This document shows positions 36,101-51,100 of a stretch of 64,000 nt of DNA, piece by piece (the first letter of the stretch is position 1; each line of letters starts with the position of its first letter). Source of the stretch: Mactra quadrangularis. Its lineage: Eukaryota; Mollusca; Bivalvia; Venerida; Mactridae. A program made the position numbers and the translations under genes. The stretch covers positions 20,982,011 through 21,046,010 of the forward strand of contig CM046297.1 of NCBI GenBank assembly GCA_025267735.1, given 5' to 3'. The notes beneath the pieces were generated by a model. The model was not told the origin of the DNA. It ran no database searches and worked only from the letters and a program-made list of their open reading frames with translations.

Positions 36101-39100
36101 ATTTAAACAATAAGCAATACCCTTAATCGTATAATACTACGCTAATGTGTCATGTTGTGAAATCATTTGACTAACAGGGGTTAATTAACAAGTGACATAT
36201 GGTTTCCATGACACCAACGAACAGATCTAAGATGAAGAGCACTTTGTTTGGTTGGCTGACGTCATCAAATATCAGCTATTTGATGATAGTAAATGAAAAC
36301 TTATGTGTTATTGTACTAATTATAAAAAGCTTCGATGAAATGAATTATGTTTTGAGTTAATTTTAGGTTTTAAGAGGCGAATCAGACATTTACTCCCAAA
36401 TTTACCGGCCAATTTTCCTGATCTGTAGAGAAAGTATACCTCTGCAGAGTAACATCTCTGCAGAGTGACACTTTTTTCCAACTCCGCCGAAAGTCAGTGT
36501 GCAGAGGTTACACTGTTTAATTTAGTTGATATTGCTATATTCTCCTGGATTTGTATACACATTTATTATATAATTACAGAATGGAAGTCAGATATTAGTT
36601 TTATGTTTAAAAGTAACAGAAGCCCAGGCTCAAGCTGATGATAAAATATCAGCAGAATTAAATGACTTCAGGCATGCTGCTGAATTATTGTCACATAGAG
36701 CTGAGAAAGGTGAGTGTATTGAGTTGTAAATACAGTAGAGGATTAACAATATGATAAAACTATAATTACAACAGATTGAAATAAATATTAGCCACCCGGC
36801 TAGCTCAGTTGGTAGCACGCAAGTCTACTGATTGAGGGTTGTGGTTCGATTCTCGGGTGGGGCATACTTTAGTGGAGATTGGTCATGAAATTGTTTCTAT
36901 GGCCACTCTCCCTCCTACCAATGATTTTAAATTATATAGAGCAGTTGTCAGTCACTGATGAAAGAATGCGCTTAGCAGGGACCAGGAAATTCGCCGAAGT
37001 CAATCGGTCCAAAGCCGTCCGAGTACCGGATACGGGTTTTAACGTGTACCGTATGGACCTGACCGTTTACTGTACTTTATTCACGACCATGTTTGTACTT
37101 ATTTTTTGCTCCCTTTTATTAGGAAGGCATACAATACATTGGCATTGTTTGTTTAAATTTTTACAAAACTTAACTTCTATCTAGCATAAAAACGTGTTTT
37201 CCGTAATAACTCCCCGCAATTGTCGTTCAGTTCAATAAACAGAACTTGAAAAAGGCTGTTTCATCTAGTTCTAATGTTGTTGGAAAACTCCGTCATGTGG
37301 GGAAATTATTTTAACTGCGCATGCGCAAAAAACAGGTCCAAAGTAAATGTCTCACATTTTTAAGCATCGTTCGCTAAATTAAGAAAGAAAACGTAAAATA
37401 ATGATAAGCTTTATTAATTACACACGTAGATTAAAACGTTTCTCATACGAAGTGACGATTTAGCGTGGGTCTCGAAAATGTATGACATCTCATCACAATG
37501 GTTCAAGCGGTTTCGTTTAACACAAAAGATTATCAAATCGTGCATAGTACACATATTTATAGATAAATTAATGACAAAACTGTTCGTTTTGAAGATTATT
37601 TTCGTTGAATTTGGAATTTAATAGTTTCCTTTATCATTTGTTCATCAAAGAAGGGAGAAGTGAGGTTGAATTTTTATCATCAACAACTGTACCTTCGATT
37701 AATAAGAATTTGCGTAGATACATGTCCTAAGATAATTTCTTATTATTCACACCTCAATTTAAGACGTAAAAATAAATCATGAATCAAGTCAAACAAATTT
37801 AAGATTAAACAAATACATCAATCAGGAATTGACAACAAAAGCAATGAAATTGTTTTCTTTAGTTATTCATAAAACATTCTTTATAAAACATTATAGTTTT
37901 TTACAAGTTTACAGGTTTCAAACAGACCGATTGAAAAACGTAATCGGTTCGATGGACACGATTAAGTAAGAACATATTCTTCTGCTGTTCTTCAAATTAA
38001 TCCAGTGCAAATCAAGCGTACCTTGCTGTGCTTGATAAAAAAAAATATCATTCGTCAACCCCGGATGATACCTGTAACCATGGATACATATACAGGGTCC
38101 TTGATGTAATCTGTGGACAATTAAGCAGGATATTACAACAATAAACAGTGGGTTTATCCAACTGATCGATGTATGACAATATTTTATCAATATGTTTTCT
38201 TGAAAATTATGGAAAATAAAGGTTTGAGGTCAAATTTTGCGAGTTTTTCCCGGACCGATTTTTTTAAAGATTTTGAAATCTCAATCGGTCCAAAATGAAA
38301 AAATCGGTCCAAAAACCGAAAAACCGGCGATTTCCTGGTCCCTGGCGCTTAGTAGTTGGTTAACAGCTAATTCCAGAGAATTAGCTTTTCCAGGAGGAGT
38401 GAGTAGGTTGACTGACCACTGTTATATGACCTATACAATATACAATGTGTTGTTAATGCGTTAAACCCAACCAACAAACAAAAAAATGAAATAAATATTG
38501 TTTTAATTTTGTGGATAAGTCAAGCAGAAATTAATGAACATGCAAAGTGAAGTCCATAAATCTGTATTTACATATTCATGTTTATGGTGTTTGAATCATC
38601 ACTCTAGTATTAAAGGCAGCAATCATTATTATTTTTGATAGTAAAATAGTGTTTAACACTTGGGTCAGAGTATAAAAGAGGGAGGCTCTTAAAATGGTCA
38701 CTACTGCCTGACAGACTGAGCAGTGAACATGTTAAATCGGAGAAATAAAATCTTTTTGCTAGCAGATTTAATGAACTTTGACATACTGTTTCTTTAAAAG
38801 ATTTTCAACAATATTTGATATTTGTAACCTTTACTGTAAATATCTTATATTCTTCTTAGAAATATAGCATGTGTTGGAATTTACAATATTAACACCATGG
38901 TAAATTTAGCAAGAATCTGTTTACAATCATGAAAAATCTAGCAGTTAGTGACCTCTTTTTACAAAGGCCAAACACTCTCCCGTCCATAACGTCTTAATTG
39001 CATTCCACCCAGTATTTTAAAAGAAATGAACCCCAGCCTTTAAATTGATTAACATGTAGTGTGACTATTAAACTTCTGCATTTTTATAGAGTATGATGAA

Positions 39101-42100
39101 ATGGATATACAGATAGCTGATCAATCAGGGAAACCATTACAGCTTCCACCTGGTGAAAAAAGAGTAAGTAGTTCTATATAAATCAACATTATATAGACTA
39201 ACCAAAATACTGCTGTACTTGGAAATAAGATTTTTCAAATAATTTTTGATCGTTGGATTAGACATGATGTGATTCTTTGTGGTCTAAAATCATTATTTTA
39301 ACCCTTGGCCATTCATGACATGAAACAAATTGGCATTTTTTTCACCTTTGCTCTACAGGGCTATCTCCAATCTGATTAAAACCCAATCTAAAATTTTCCG
39401 TTGGCACACTCGCTAATTTAGATCTGGCTTTTTTCAAACGAGGGTCACGTTCTGGTGACCTTTTCTTGTCATAATTTTAATGGCGAAAATGTAATGATAC
39501 ATAACTTGTTTACATCGTCTACGTCACGCAATTTGAAATGAGCCGTCCAATCGCAGACTGTGAATAATACTGCTGTTGAATTAGCTTGCAAACCTTGGTC
39601 TAAAAATAGAAATTACGAAATCAAAGTGTTATTAATAGTGTTTTGTCTAGATGAAAGCTAAGCAGTGATTGGTCAACTTAAAAGTCATCTCGACGTGAAT
39701 TGACTAACAAAGATCTATGCAAATTGGCCAAGATATTTCCTGGTTGATTGTCTTTCAGAAAAAGCTATTGAACTCTGATCCAAGTTGCCACAGAAATTTT
39801 GCAGCTAAACAAAAGGTGGATAAAATGCAATTTTTAAACTTATTCAATCCCAATTTTGCATTTCATTCAATTATAGTTTTCCAGAATGAGGTCTAGAGTG
39901 CTTGTGCTTTAAATGTTGTCTCGCCAACATTTTGTGTTATTTGTCTACACTCAATGTCCTTAATTCTTTTGTTTCTATATTTTAACATACATAAACATTT
40001 GTTTTATCAATTATAGGCTTTAACTCTGGCCATAGCCTTACATGAGAAAGGTCGGCAAGCTTTAAAGAAGAAAAATATTCCTTTAGCCTTACCATTATTA
40101 CTTGAATCAGACAAAGAATTCCGGTAAGTTGAAATGTTTATTCATTTTGGTAATTTAATTAACTATTTGCTTGAGCTGTCACTATTACTAAAATCTGAAC
40201 TTGGTTAAATTTTTACTTGAAATGGATTAGCCATTTTGATTTATACTCTTAACCATTGTATTTCGTCTATATTATAGGGAGGAGAGTTGGTTTGGGTACA
40301 AAAATGCGGTCTTAAACTAATAAGGTTATGTAAACCCAAGCATCCATTTTCTGTCATAATTCTGTAATAACAACTTTTAGGGATGAAATAACAAAAGATA
40401 TTATCAATATTTACTCATGCTTTTTAAGCATATAACGTTTTTGAATAATAGTGTTGTAATTTATCCAGTGATTTATATAAAAGAACAAATTATAGTTAAC
40501 TGGTTCTAGGAATTCTAGGAATTGGAAACTATTTTTAAAATCAATTTGGTGTTCATTGTCCAATTATCTTGACAGTTACACTATTCACGTATCTTTACAT
40601 GATTAATTTGTACAACATCAAGTACTAGATTGCTGCTATTGGTAGATGTCATTTGTGACTGTGCTGTGCTGGACTTGGCTAGGCTGCACTGCTCTCCACT
40701 GCGCTGTGCTGCACTGTGTTGTGCTGTACTGTTCTGTACTGTACTCTAATTTGTTTATTTTATTTGTTTAATATTGTATTATATTATATTATATTTCAGA
40801 CAGTGTAGAAGTGATATATTAGAAATGGTTGATAATTATGCTATATTATGTTTAGATATTGTATGGTGTTATCTTTGTTTAAAAAATGTTGAAGATCTAC
40901 CAGATGCAGGTTGGTTATATCTTAATTTATTTAGATTATCTGACTAAGGTATGGATACAAAGACATGCTTAAAGCTCATGCAGTCTCTGTAAACATATAT
41001 TCTATAGACAGCTGTTGTGTAGGATCTCTTAGGGTTGCTCTGAAGATCACATCAAGATGACCTTTGTGTTGACTGTTGACCAATTAATGTGTAGCTTTCA
41101 TCTAGATGAAAAACACTATTAAAAGCACCTTGATTTAGTAATTTCTATTCTTGGAGATTTGTGGGCTGTGAATGGATGGATCTTTTCAAATTGCATGATG
41201 TTGACCATGTAAAAATGTTACTGAACAAATGATTTCTTCATGAATATAATAAAAGTACAGGTCAGCTGAATGTGACCCTTGATATGCAGTAACTGGATCT
41301 AAAATAAACGAATGTGCGAGAGGATAATTTTAAATTTAGGTTTTAATAAGATTGAAAGTAAACTGGCCTCTTTGTCTGTCTCATAACGATACATCCATAA
41401 GAATCTATATTTGTTACTTACTTAGTACTCTTTGTCCCTGTTGGGACTACAAATATCTCAACAAGTTTAAACCACTCAGTTCTGTCTTGTGTGAGATGTT
41501 TTGTCTTGGCTCTACTGTAACCTAGGTGTTTCAATTCTGGAGTTACTGTTCATCTTCATGTTTATATAGGTCAACCTCTTATTCTATTTTCCAAAGTAGT
41601 GTCTATCATTGGGCTGCAATGATTCCATTTGATATATTGAAAATGGAATGCAAGGTTGTCAATTTGATTCTAATTTGGAACCCACGATTTATTATATCAA
41701 TATAAATTAATTTTGAGCTCAAATAAATGTAAACTGTACATGTTGTATAAACTACTCTTTTAAATGAATCAAAAATAGGAAAAAATAGAATTGAAAAAAA
41801 AATCCAATCACATTGAATTAACTTTCCAGTGAATCCTTGCAGATTTAGTCTATTATAATGTCTATTTTCAACTGTCTGTTATGAGCCATCCTCATTACAT
41901 GTCCAAACAGTTTGAAATGTCTTTGTTATGGATGTATTTCTATTGACATTTTTCAGATTTATTTATTTTGTTTAAATCATAACTGTATTAAATTGTATAT
42001 TTTTATATTTTACAGATCAAAGGTTACAGAATAGTGAGAATTTCTTCCACAAAAGTTATGGTGCAGATTTACAAAGATTGATGGCAGTTAAGGTAGACAA

Positions 42101-45100
42101 TGTTCATCATAGATTATTATAAGATATTATAACTAATTTGCATTTGCCCTTCTATATTTAGTATGATGTTATCAAGTACATAAATCACATACAGACCGAA
42201 ATAGATAACAAGCCTTTATGCTATTTAATAACTGGATGATATCATATTAAATATAGAAGGGCTTATGCAAATGAGGTTTAATAAAAAAAATCCGACTAGA
42301 GTTTTAGATATTTTACACTCTGAACAAACAAAATTATTGTTTGAAAACAAATAATAGTGAAAACGGCAGCCACCAAAAGGGTGAAAGGATTATGATTTGG
42401 TATTAAATAACGAATAGAATATGAGCTTGAGGGCAATATGCAACCAGTGTTCAATCTTGAATGGTCCGAGAGGGGGGCCCGTTTGGCCCATGGACTTCAA
42501 AATAGGGGGCCCAAGATGAAAAACGAGGGCCATTAATAAAATATCAAAGTATTACCCTTTTAATTGTTAATTTCTGTTACTAAGTGTTTCATTTTGACAA
42601 ATTGAGCAAGGCATGCCATATTTAAATGTTGCTATGTTTTCCATGCATCACCAATAAACGGTACGCACAGCACTTCTGATTAATTCTTTGTTGAAATATT
42701 TTTTTCATTAAATTGGTTTTTTTATCATACTTTTTGTAAAAATTAATTTGGTAGTGTATGCTTATTATTGATTCTTAGTCTTAAACACGGCATTAGCTGA
42801 AATATTACGTTTCGACTACTCTTCCATTTTTCACAATTTCAATTTGGTTGAACCAACCAGTGGTTATTCTGGAATTCGGAAAAGATAGAGGAATTTCCCG
42901 TTACTTTTTGCTAAATTAAAAAGAACTTATTAGCAAATTAAATTGGTTTTTAAATAACTACATGTAACGCAGATTTAAAAATATTTCAATTAAAATTGCG
43001 AGAGCGTGGGTCGCGAAAATGTATGACATGACAAACTAATGATTGTAGGAATTTTATTTTTACAAAATGGGATACCATATTATGAATAATTAAAATACAA
43101 ATAACTTTATTTGTTGAAAATCTGACAAAGTTGTTTGTTTCTAGTGGAATTTAACGAATTATTTCATTATCAAATCGGAAATTACTGTTATTCTCATCCT
43201 AATTTGTCTTTAAAAAAATCAACTAATTATGTCCATTTAAACTGCCACACAACACAGTAATAATTCATTACAATTATCAGCTTATCTGCAAACATAAAAG
43301 AAAGTTTATCCACCTTAATCAATGTACATCACAGTTAGTCACGTGTTTGTTAATTGCAACCATTTGATTACCTAATCAATTTTATCGAGCCGTCATATAT
43401 GTAGCACTATTGATTTTTTAGAAGACGCCTATTAATTGAACATAGGTTTGTTTTACACATAAGTCTTAATTGTCAATGATTGTTAAAAGTGTGGCTAAAA
43501 ACTTAATGCGTATCGCGGACTCTCGGCTGGATTTTTTGCGTCCAAATAAATGCTCGACATCGGCGCTGTTATGTAAATCGTGAATCACAGAGAGAATACG
43601 GCGTAATTATTAAATATGGGAGTAAATTGCTTGTAACTGCAATTTTTATGTTCATTTCCATTTTTAGCTCTTGTGATCCGTATCTTTTTACCGTACCGTC
43701 GGCGTTTAAGATGGACTCAGTTTTCGGTCCGGTGGCTAAATTCGAAGACTGAGGTACCCGTTTAATTTAGCTAAAAGAATGTAACGAAACTACATGTAAA
43801 TGGCTTAGAATAAACGAAAATTTGTCAAATTCGTGATATAGCCATATTTTCGGCGAGTGCGCCCGATGGGCCCAATAGACAATTGATATTGCGCCATTTG
43901 CGTTCAAAAGGGGCCAATGGCGTGCTTTAGATTGAACACTGTGCAACTTTGGGGACTGGTTGGTCTAAACTTGGAAGGTATATGGCCCTAAGCTGTGCTT
44001 CTGAAACTTGCATAATTATTGCTTTCAATGCCATATATGTTTGTGAAATATGATTTTTTCATAGAATATCCTTTGCGTTTGTCTTAAGGTATCCTAAATG
44101 ACCTTTTTTGTTTCAATATTTTTTTTACTGTATCATCATATCAATCATTAGTTTCCAAGAGAATATGTATGACAGTACTTGTGGTCAGTATTATAATTAA
44201 GTCAGATGGACACATTTATAACAAGTCCCATTTGTTGAATATATTAGTAGTGCATTTTGATAAACTGTAGGTACATGTAACTTCTGTTGACCATATCTTT
44301 AAGGGGTGTAAGTTCAAATTCATTAAAGTTGTAAGATCTTAATTCACTATGAAATAGAAATACATTAGTATACATGTACAATGTACCTCAGTAGGGGTGT
44401 ACGGTTGATATTGCAAGTTCTATTCCAGTCAGTATTCTATGTATACATGTATATATTTACAGGGTTCATCTGGTGAAGAGTTAGCATTGTTTATGAAGTT
44501 ACATTTATTACAAGGTATTGTTGCCTTTCATCAACATAGACTACAAGATTCTAATAGACTTCTATCTCAGGTATTTATTGTTATATTATCAGGCCGGTAT
44601 TCCATCTATATGGGAATGTGTAGCGTGAACGAGAAGCACAAATGTGACAAATCAAACAAATGATTTTCTACTGTATGTATTCCTTATCGGCGTAAGCATG
44701 ATGAAAGCGTGGAACACTAATTGATGACATGTGACCGTGTAAGGCGAGCGTGAAACCGATCGCTACATGTTTTCATGTTCACACTTGGCATTCACAGATG
44801 TGAAGCTACCTTGAAAGATCCTATGTCTATGCCAGATGCAACAGAAAAACTTATTGAAGCAATTAGAAAGTGTCTTAATCTGTACAAAAAGGGAGTGCAG
44901 GGACACAGACAGCAAAGACCGGGTGTGGCAGACAATTGCTGACTGTAACATTCCTGGCTTGGAAGGTTCACCTAACATAAATAAACAAACAGTGTATATA
45001 GTTTTTGCAAGTATGTTTATGACAATTCTGTTGTATTTACAAAAATCAACTATTGAATTATTATCCTATTTCGGATGACTTGACACGTTCTTGTTATGCA

Positions 45101-48100
45101 TGAATACATTAAAGATACCCATTGTTTTCACGCTAACCGGATGAATGGAATAGTGTGAGCGTGAAAACTCACGCCTCATGTTCAAGTTTCAGGATCACGC
45201 TAAAAGTTCATGTCGCGCTCCCGTATGAATGGAATACCGGCCTTATACTGACATATTATACAGAAATTTACAGGATCAGGCATGGCCGATACAATGTTTA
45301 CAATAAAATATGTTTTAAATTATAGCCGAATGGTTAGGACATATAACTGATAATCTTTGGATAGCCAGGCCTATGTGGGTTTAATTTACTATCAAACCTA
45401 CATTATTGTTTCCTTGATCAAGAAACTTTATCTACCTGCTCAGTTCTGGGGGACCAGAAAATTACCAGAAAGTGGACTCTAGAGTGATTAATCTCATTTG
45501 TAAAAGCTTGTTTCACACTTAAACTAGAATGAAATAGTTTAAACCAGGTCTAAAATTACTTAGATTAGCTCATATATTGTTATGAATTAAAATATAGGCT
45601 GAAATAAGGATTCATAGGTATTTAATCAAAAGTTATTTCATTATAAAACTTAACATAAGTTAAATTTACCTGAAAATACAAAAAATATATACCTGTCTGA
45701 AAATAGTGTCCAATTTCTGGAATACAGAGGATCCAGATTAGGGAGTTATTTTTCCATAAGAAAAAAAGTGAAAACTACAAACTTTGAAAACTACCCAGTT
45801 TTGATAGGATTCTCGAATGCAGAGGGTACGGATTAGACAGTTTTTACTATTAATTGTTTTACTTTTGGATCAAAGATATAAATAAATTTAATGACAACAT
45901 GACAATATGAAGTTATAAGTGTTTTTAGGAATATTTATTGTTTTTGCCGTACATATAAAATATACTTATGTATAGCTTTTGTTTCATCTTAAACCGTTAC
46001 AATACTGTTTCCTCATGTTTATTTTGTTAAAGGCAGAAGATGAGTTAAAAAGACTTGATGTTGATGATGAAAAAATATCTATAGGTAAAATTTGATGTTT
46101 TATATCAAAATTTAACATTGCATGGTTTAACATTAGTCTTTAAATTGGTTGCCATGTAGAACAACCTACCATGAATTTTGCTTACCCAAACAAACTACCT
46201 AAACACTAACTTAGGTCCTTGATGCCAATCAAATGACTATCAATGTCCAATCAGCACACCAGAATACATTTGTATATTACAGTGTTAATATTGAACCCCA
46301 TTTAAACATTCAAAGTAATTGACTTTTTTAACGGAATTTGGTTAATAATATCTATTTTATAGGTGTATTATAGTCCCCCTTACTGTTTGAGAATTTGGTA
46401 GATACGGACACTGATTTCAATTTGCTGTAAGCTCAATAATAATGGGGCGAAGGGTTAAAGCCATTCAAACTGTGGTATAACTGAACACTTCTGGAAAAAA
46501 CAAAGTACAACACCATTAGTTACCATAATTTATTACAATTGCAGTCACCACTTTAAATGTACCCGTTCTCTAGCCCAATATATAATGTTTTATAGAAGAG
46601 GTCTTAATTATGAACTAGCCAGACTATATGAAATTTTTTAAATCATTTTTCACAAGTCCTTGCTACAAGCTAGTGGAATAATTTTAGGAGCAGTGGTCCA
46701 GTGGTAGGACAGTAGAGGTCCAGGGTTTGATCCCTACTAGGGGGAACTGCTAATTTTGTTGAGCAAGAAATGTACCTACAATTGTTACACTCCATCCTGG
46801 TGTAAATGGGTATTGTGTGGGATCACCAGCCTGGAGGTGATTTCAATGATCAGGCGTTATCATACAAGATTGTAAAGTCGACAGAACATGTATATTGAAG
46901 CAGACTTTAAAGTGCACTTTTACTTTTATTTTAAAGTTATAAATTGTATATACATGTATTATATTGTAGTTATGTCTATGGGATTCACAGAAGTTGAAGC
47001 AAGACTTGGTCTTAGAGCTTGTGATGGTATTGTAACTAATGCTGTATCTCATATAGTAAAAAGACGAGAAGTAAGTACATTTGTACCGACTTGGCTTCCT
47101 GTTCATGAAAGAATCATGTTTAAAGTATTGGTCATCATATACCATGTTGTCATGGACACAGCTCTAAGTTACCTCGTAGACTTATTAAACCAAGTCAAAG
47201 GATTATTTAGAAAATGATTAAGATCTGCATCTGCAGTGATGTCAGTTAGGGATACCTAGAAATTGAACTAAAATACATCTAGCTGATTAATTAATTACCA
47301 TGACTGGATCTAAAATGATGGAATTCTGTGCCAAATTGTATAAAAACAGTTAAAAGTGAAATCAGATTAAAAAAAGAGCTTAAAACTTACCTTTCAAGAC
47401 AATTTTTTACATCAGAAAATTAGAATCACTCTTTCAGGCACAAATTTGAAAAGGAGTGATTTAAGACTATTGTTACATGAGTTATGTTATGAAGCACAAT
47501 TTTTAATCAAGTGTCCTGTAGGGTTTGCTCGTTTGAGCCTCACTCTTGCAAGATATACCCTTTCATTAAAATTCAAAATATTGCTGAATTTCCTCCATTA
47601 ATATTGAAAATTGTAAAATGGAGAAGTTTCCAGTCTTGTGAAGGGAAGGTTTGTACTGGTTATAGACAAAGGTCCAGCAAAGCTAGGTAAGATAAGCTGG
47701 TTGCAATAAAACTTGTGTTGACACAGTGTTAAATCTAATAAATTTAAATCATTTTTTGTTTTACTTGTAGGAAAAGGAAGAGAATGCAAGGAAAAGAAAA
47801 GAAGAAAGAGCAAGAAAGAAACTTGTAAGATATCTTGGTAAAACTGCTAGTGGTGTGGAGTAAGTGATATCAATTATAATGTTCGTGTTTATTCAATCTT
47901 TGTAGAAGGTTTATTAACATTTTTTGAGTCAATTTTTTTCCACTCAGAGCGGATATTTATTTACCTTGAAATTGTAGGTGACATCATGTCACTTTCTTCA
48001 GCTGACTGGTTTTTAACACATGGCCTGTGAAGGGTCACATGATACAAGGAGATTGTTGTAAACCAATGGTAGCTCCAGTCTCTTGGAACTTGGACGAGAG

Positions 48101-51100
48101 AAGCCTCTTTGGATGTACATGTATTAACGTTTTGTTCTAGTATTTGTATGAAAAAACAATAATACTAAAACATGTGCTTTATTTTACCTTGTTCCTGAAC
48201 AAACCCAAAATACAGTATATTTGATAATAAAAAAACAATTGAACAGAGCTTTGATCTCTTAATTTAACCAAAATTTGTTCTAGTCTTGAGAACAGACTCA
48301 CAATATGCCATGATATAGTCTGTTTGTTCTCAAATGTCAAAGCTTGAGAAATTTTTCAGTGAACTTGAGTGCTGTGATACAAATGTATATTCATGTATAT
48401 TCCATTCTGTTGTGTTCAGTATACTAACGATGATGTTATAAATTATATTATACAGGGTGTTAGTAAAATATTATGAAAGACTTATTGGTATGGGTTATTC
48501 TAAAGGTGCCGCAGCTGAAGCGTTAAGACAATCTAATAATGATATCAACATGGCTATAGAGGTTAGTGTTACTTTATACATAAGTTTTATACAATGTAAT
48601 GTAACCGAATAAAAATCTATGAGATTCAAACCCATGACCTCTTGAGTCTTAAGCGGACTCTCTTTCATGTCACGATAAAAGCTAGCGTAAAGGCAATATA
48701 GTACAAGTGCCGTATTTTACCTCTGCTACACTAATATAATATGTTATCTATCACTTTCAACAATACCTAGTTCAAGGTTCATAGTCACTTGAACTACAAC
48801 ATAAAAAAATCTCTGCCTTTTGTTTCAAATATTGATTATGATCTTCAATGGCTGCGAAACATGGCTGACCAACAGACATATACCGTAAGAAATTAGAAGG
48901 TCTGCCTAGATCTGCAGATTTACAGGACCTAATTTCCATATTTAAATGGTTTTCAATTCATTAAAATATGTAAAATATCTTTGGTCCCGTAAGATTTGGT
49001 TGGATCTTGTACAAATTTGATCTTCAAAGGACTTACTGTTCTGGTGATTGATGACCTTCAATAATTATCTTTACAATTTTACTTAAGATTTTTAGAGTTA
49101 AAAAAACATTCATAATATAATGTTTTTGAAATACTATTACAGATATTACAAAATCAACCAGAATTATTAAGTTTACCAGACCCAGGACCATCTAGACCGG
49201 TCAATATAACAGATGAAATGATAGCCCAGGTACCTGTTTTGTAACATTTATTATAATCTGACAATATCAACTTGAGGTGGAACCACCTTATTATAATAAT
49301 TACACACTTCACTGGCATTAAATCATAAGTTTTCATTATATGTGTAAACTATTATACACATGTTTATAACAACCTATGTGACTATTACATGTATTCAGTT
49401 TTGTTAACATGACATGTTGTGACTTTTAATTTGAACTCGTTCGTTTATTGGGAGATATGTAAGTCCTCATTATAGTCGCATGGTTTCAAAGATTTTATAT
49501 TATGAAAACAAAATTCCAAAATTAGTATGGGTATTTTTGCCCAAAGCTTCTGATAAAGTACAATTTACAAAAGAAGACAAAATAGACTGTAAAAGTTCAA
49601 TATATTCTTGCATAAAGGTTAAGCTCAGGTTAATATTGTCGAACTGTATGTGACTTGATGTTGGCACCTGTTTTATCTGGCAGTTTTGGTGGACGACTTC
49701 AGAACCCCCAAATATTGACCACGCCAATATAAACACCCCCAATAAAAACACTTCTTGATACGTATCAAAGTATTGCTACTCATACTTTGGTCGATTTGGC
49801 TTTTTACTTACCACAAAGTGTTATTATAATAAATATCAATTGTGATTCTTTCTTATAACGTAATGATACATTCTTGTTATAAACAGTTAACAGAACAAGA
49901 CTGTTTGTACACAGATAACAACAATTTAGTGTGTATGTTTTTATCAGCTTAAATTGGGAACAATTTAATTATTCTTGATTTGAAAATGATCAGCCAGTGA
50001 CAATTAACACATAATGCCATTCACTAGAAAACACAGGAAAGTATGATACATGTACTGCCAGTTAGCTCCCTCACAAAGCATTTATTATTAGCCAAATTTT
50101 TCAATGAAGAAGTTTGGCGAAACACGGGTGAGCAGACGGGCAGACTGGCATCCGGTGTCGTTAACAATTGCCTTAAAGTTTTTTTTACCATATATTTCTG
50201 CCTGTTTTATCTGGTGTTTTGAAAAAGAGCATGGGTTCATTTTGGCATTTAGCCTGTAATTTGTAAAAAAAAACTATCCAAGTCAGAGTAATATAACAGT
50301 TAACTTATGTTTTTGACTTGGGACCGTGAGAGCTACCCATGGTTTGCTCATGAAAGTATTAGTGTTTTAAAAATTTGCATCATTTATCATTGTAGGTTAC
50401 ATGTTTAGGTTTTGAAGCAGAGATGTCTCATAGAGCATTGATAAAACATAAAGGAGATATCAGTAAAGCTGTTGATGAACTTGTCAACTCTGGTGGTATG
50501 ATATCATCATCATCATCATCATCTGATGGTCAAAGTCCTTCTACATCATCAGCTGGAAACATGGATACTTCAGTTGCTATGGATACATCTTCTCCAGGTA
50601 TATTTTCAGTGTTTTTTTTAAGATTTTACAGCCGGTATTCAGCTATATTCCTAATAAAAAAACTTATGTTTTTTCCCAAATTCTGATCTAAAATTCCAAA
50701 CTGAACTAAAATAAGAATTTTAATGGAATTAATTCCAAGTAATTGGACAATAGCCAGTTTGGGACTGTTGTTGATTGCTTCAAGAACATGTGTCCAAGAG
50801 ATCTTGCTTTGTAAACTTCTAACAAACATATTAAATGGAGAATAAAAATTAAAAGCATTGCTAGTATGTCTGCTATTGTTATTGAATTTGCTTGACATAA
50901 TATTTTCCCAATTTGACCAAAATGCTGATAAAATTCCCAATTCTTGGGGTATTGCTCTGATTCCCAAAATTGTGAAAAAACAACACTGATATATTCATTA
51001 GTTTTTACATTTCATCTATCCCAGGTCTGGGATAGGCTATAAGCTGGCTATAGATAGTCTCATTGTTAACAATATAGGACAGTATTAAACAGTCTTGTTT

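Noticed and set aside
42439..43947. Perfect 8 bp hAT target duplication for the third element
   Set aside because: Only TGCAAC (6 bp) matches on both sides, so it is reported as 6 bp and the superfamily call is kept cautious.
44439..45078. ORFs of 71-80 codons in NUB1 intron 9
   Set aside because: They overlap the exon 9 read-through and a MITE; no motif.
46888..47217. 109-codon ORF as a separate gene
   Set aside because: It is NUB1 exon 11 read through into flanking intron and SINE; the GTAAGT donor at 47071 ends the real coding part.
50423..50686. 87-codon ORF as a separate gene
   Set aside because: NUB1 exon 15 read into intron 15.
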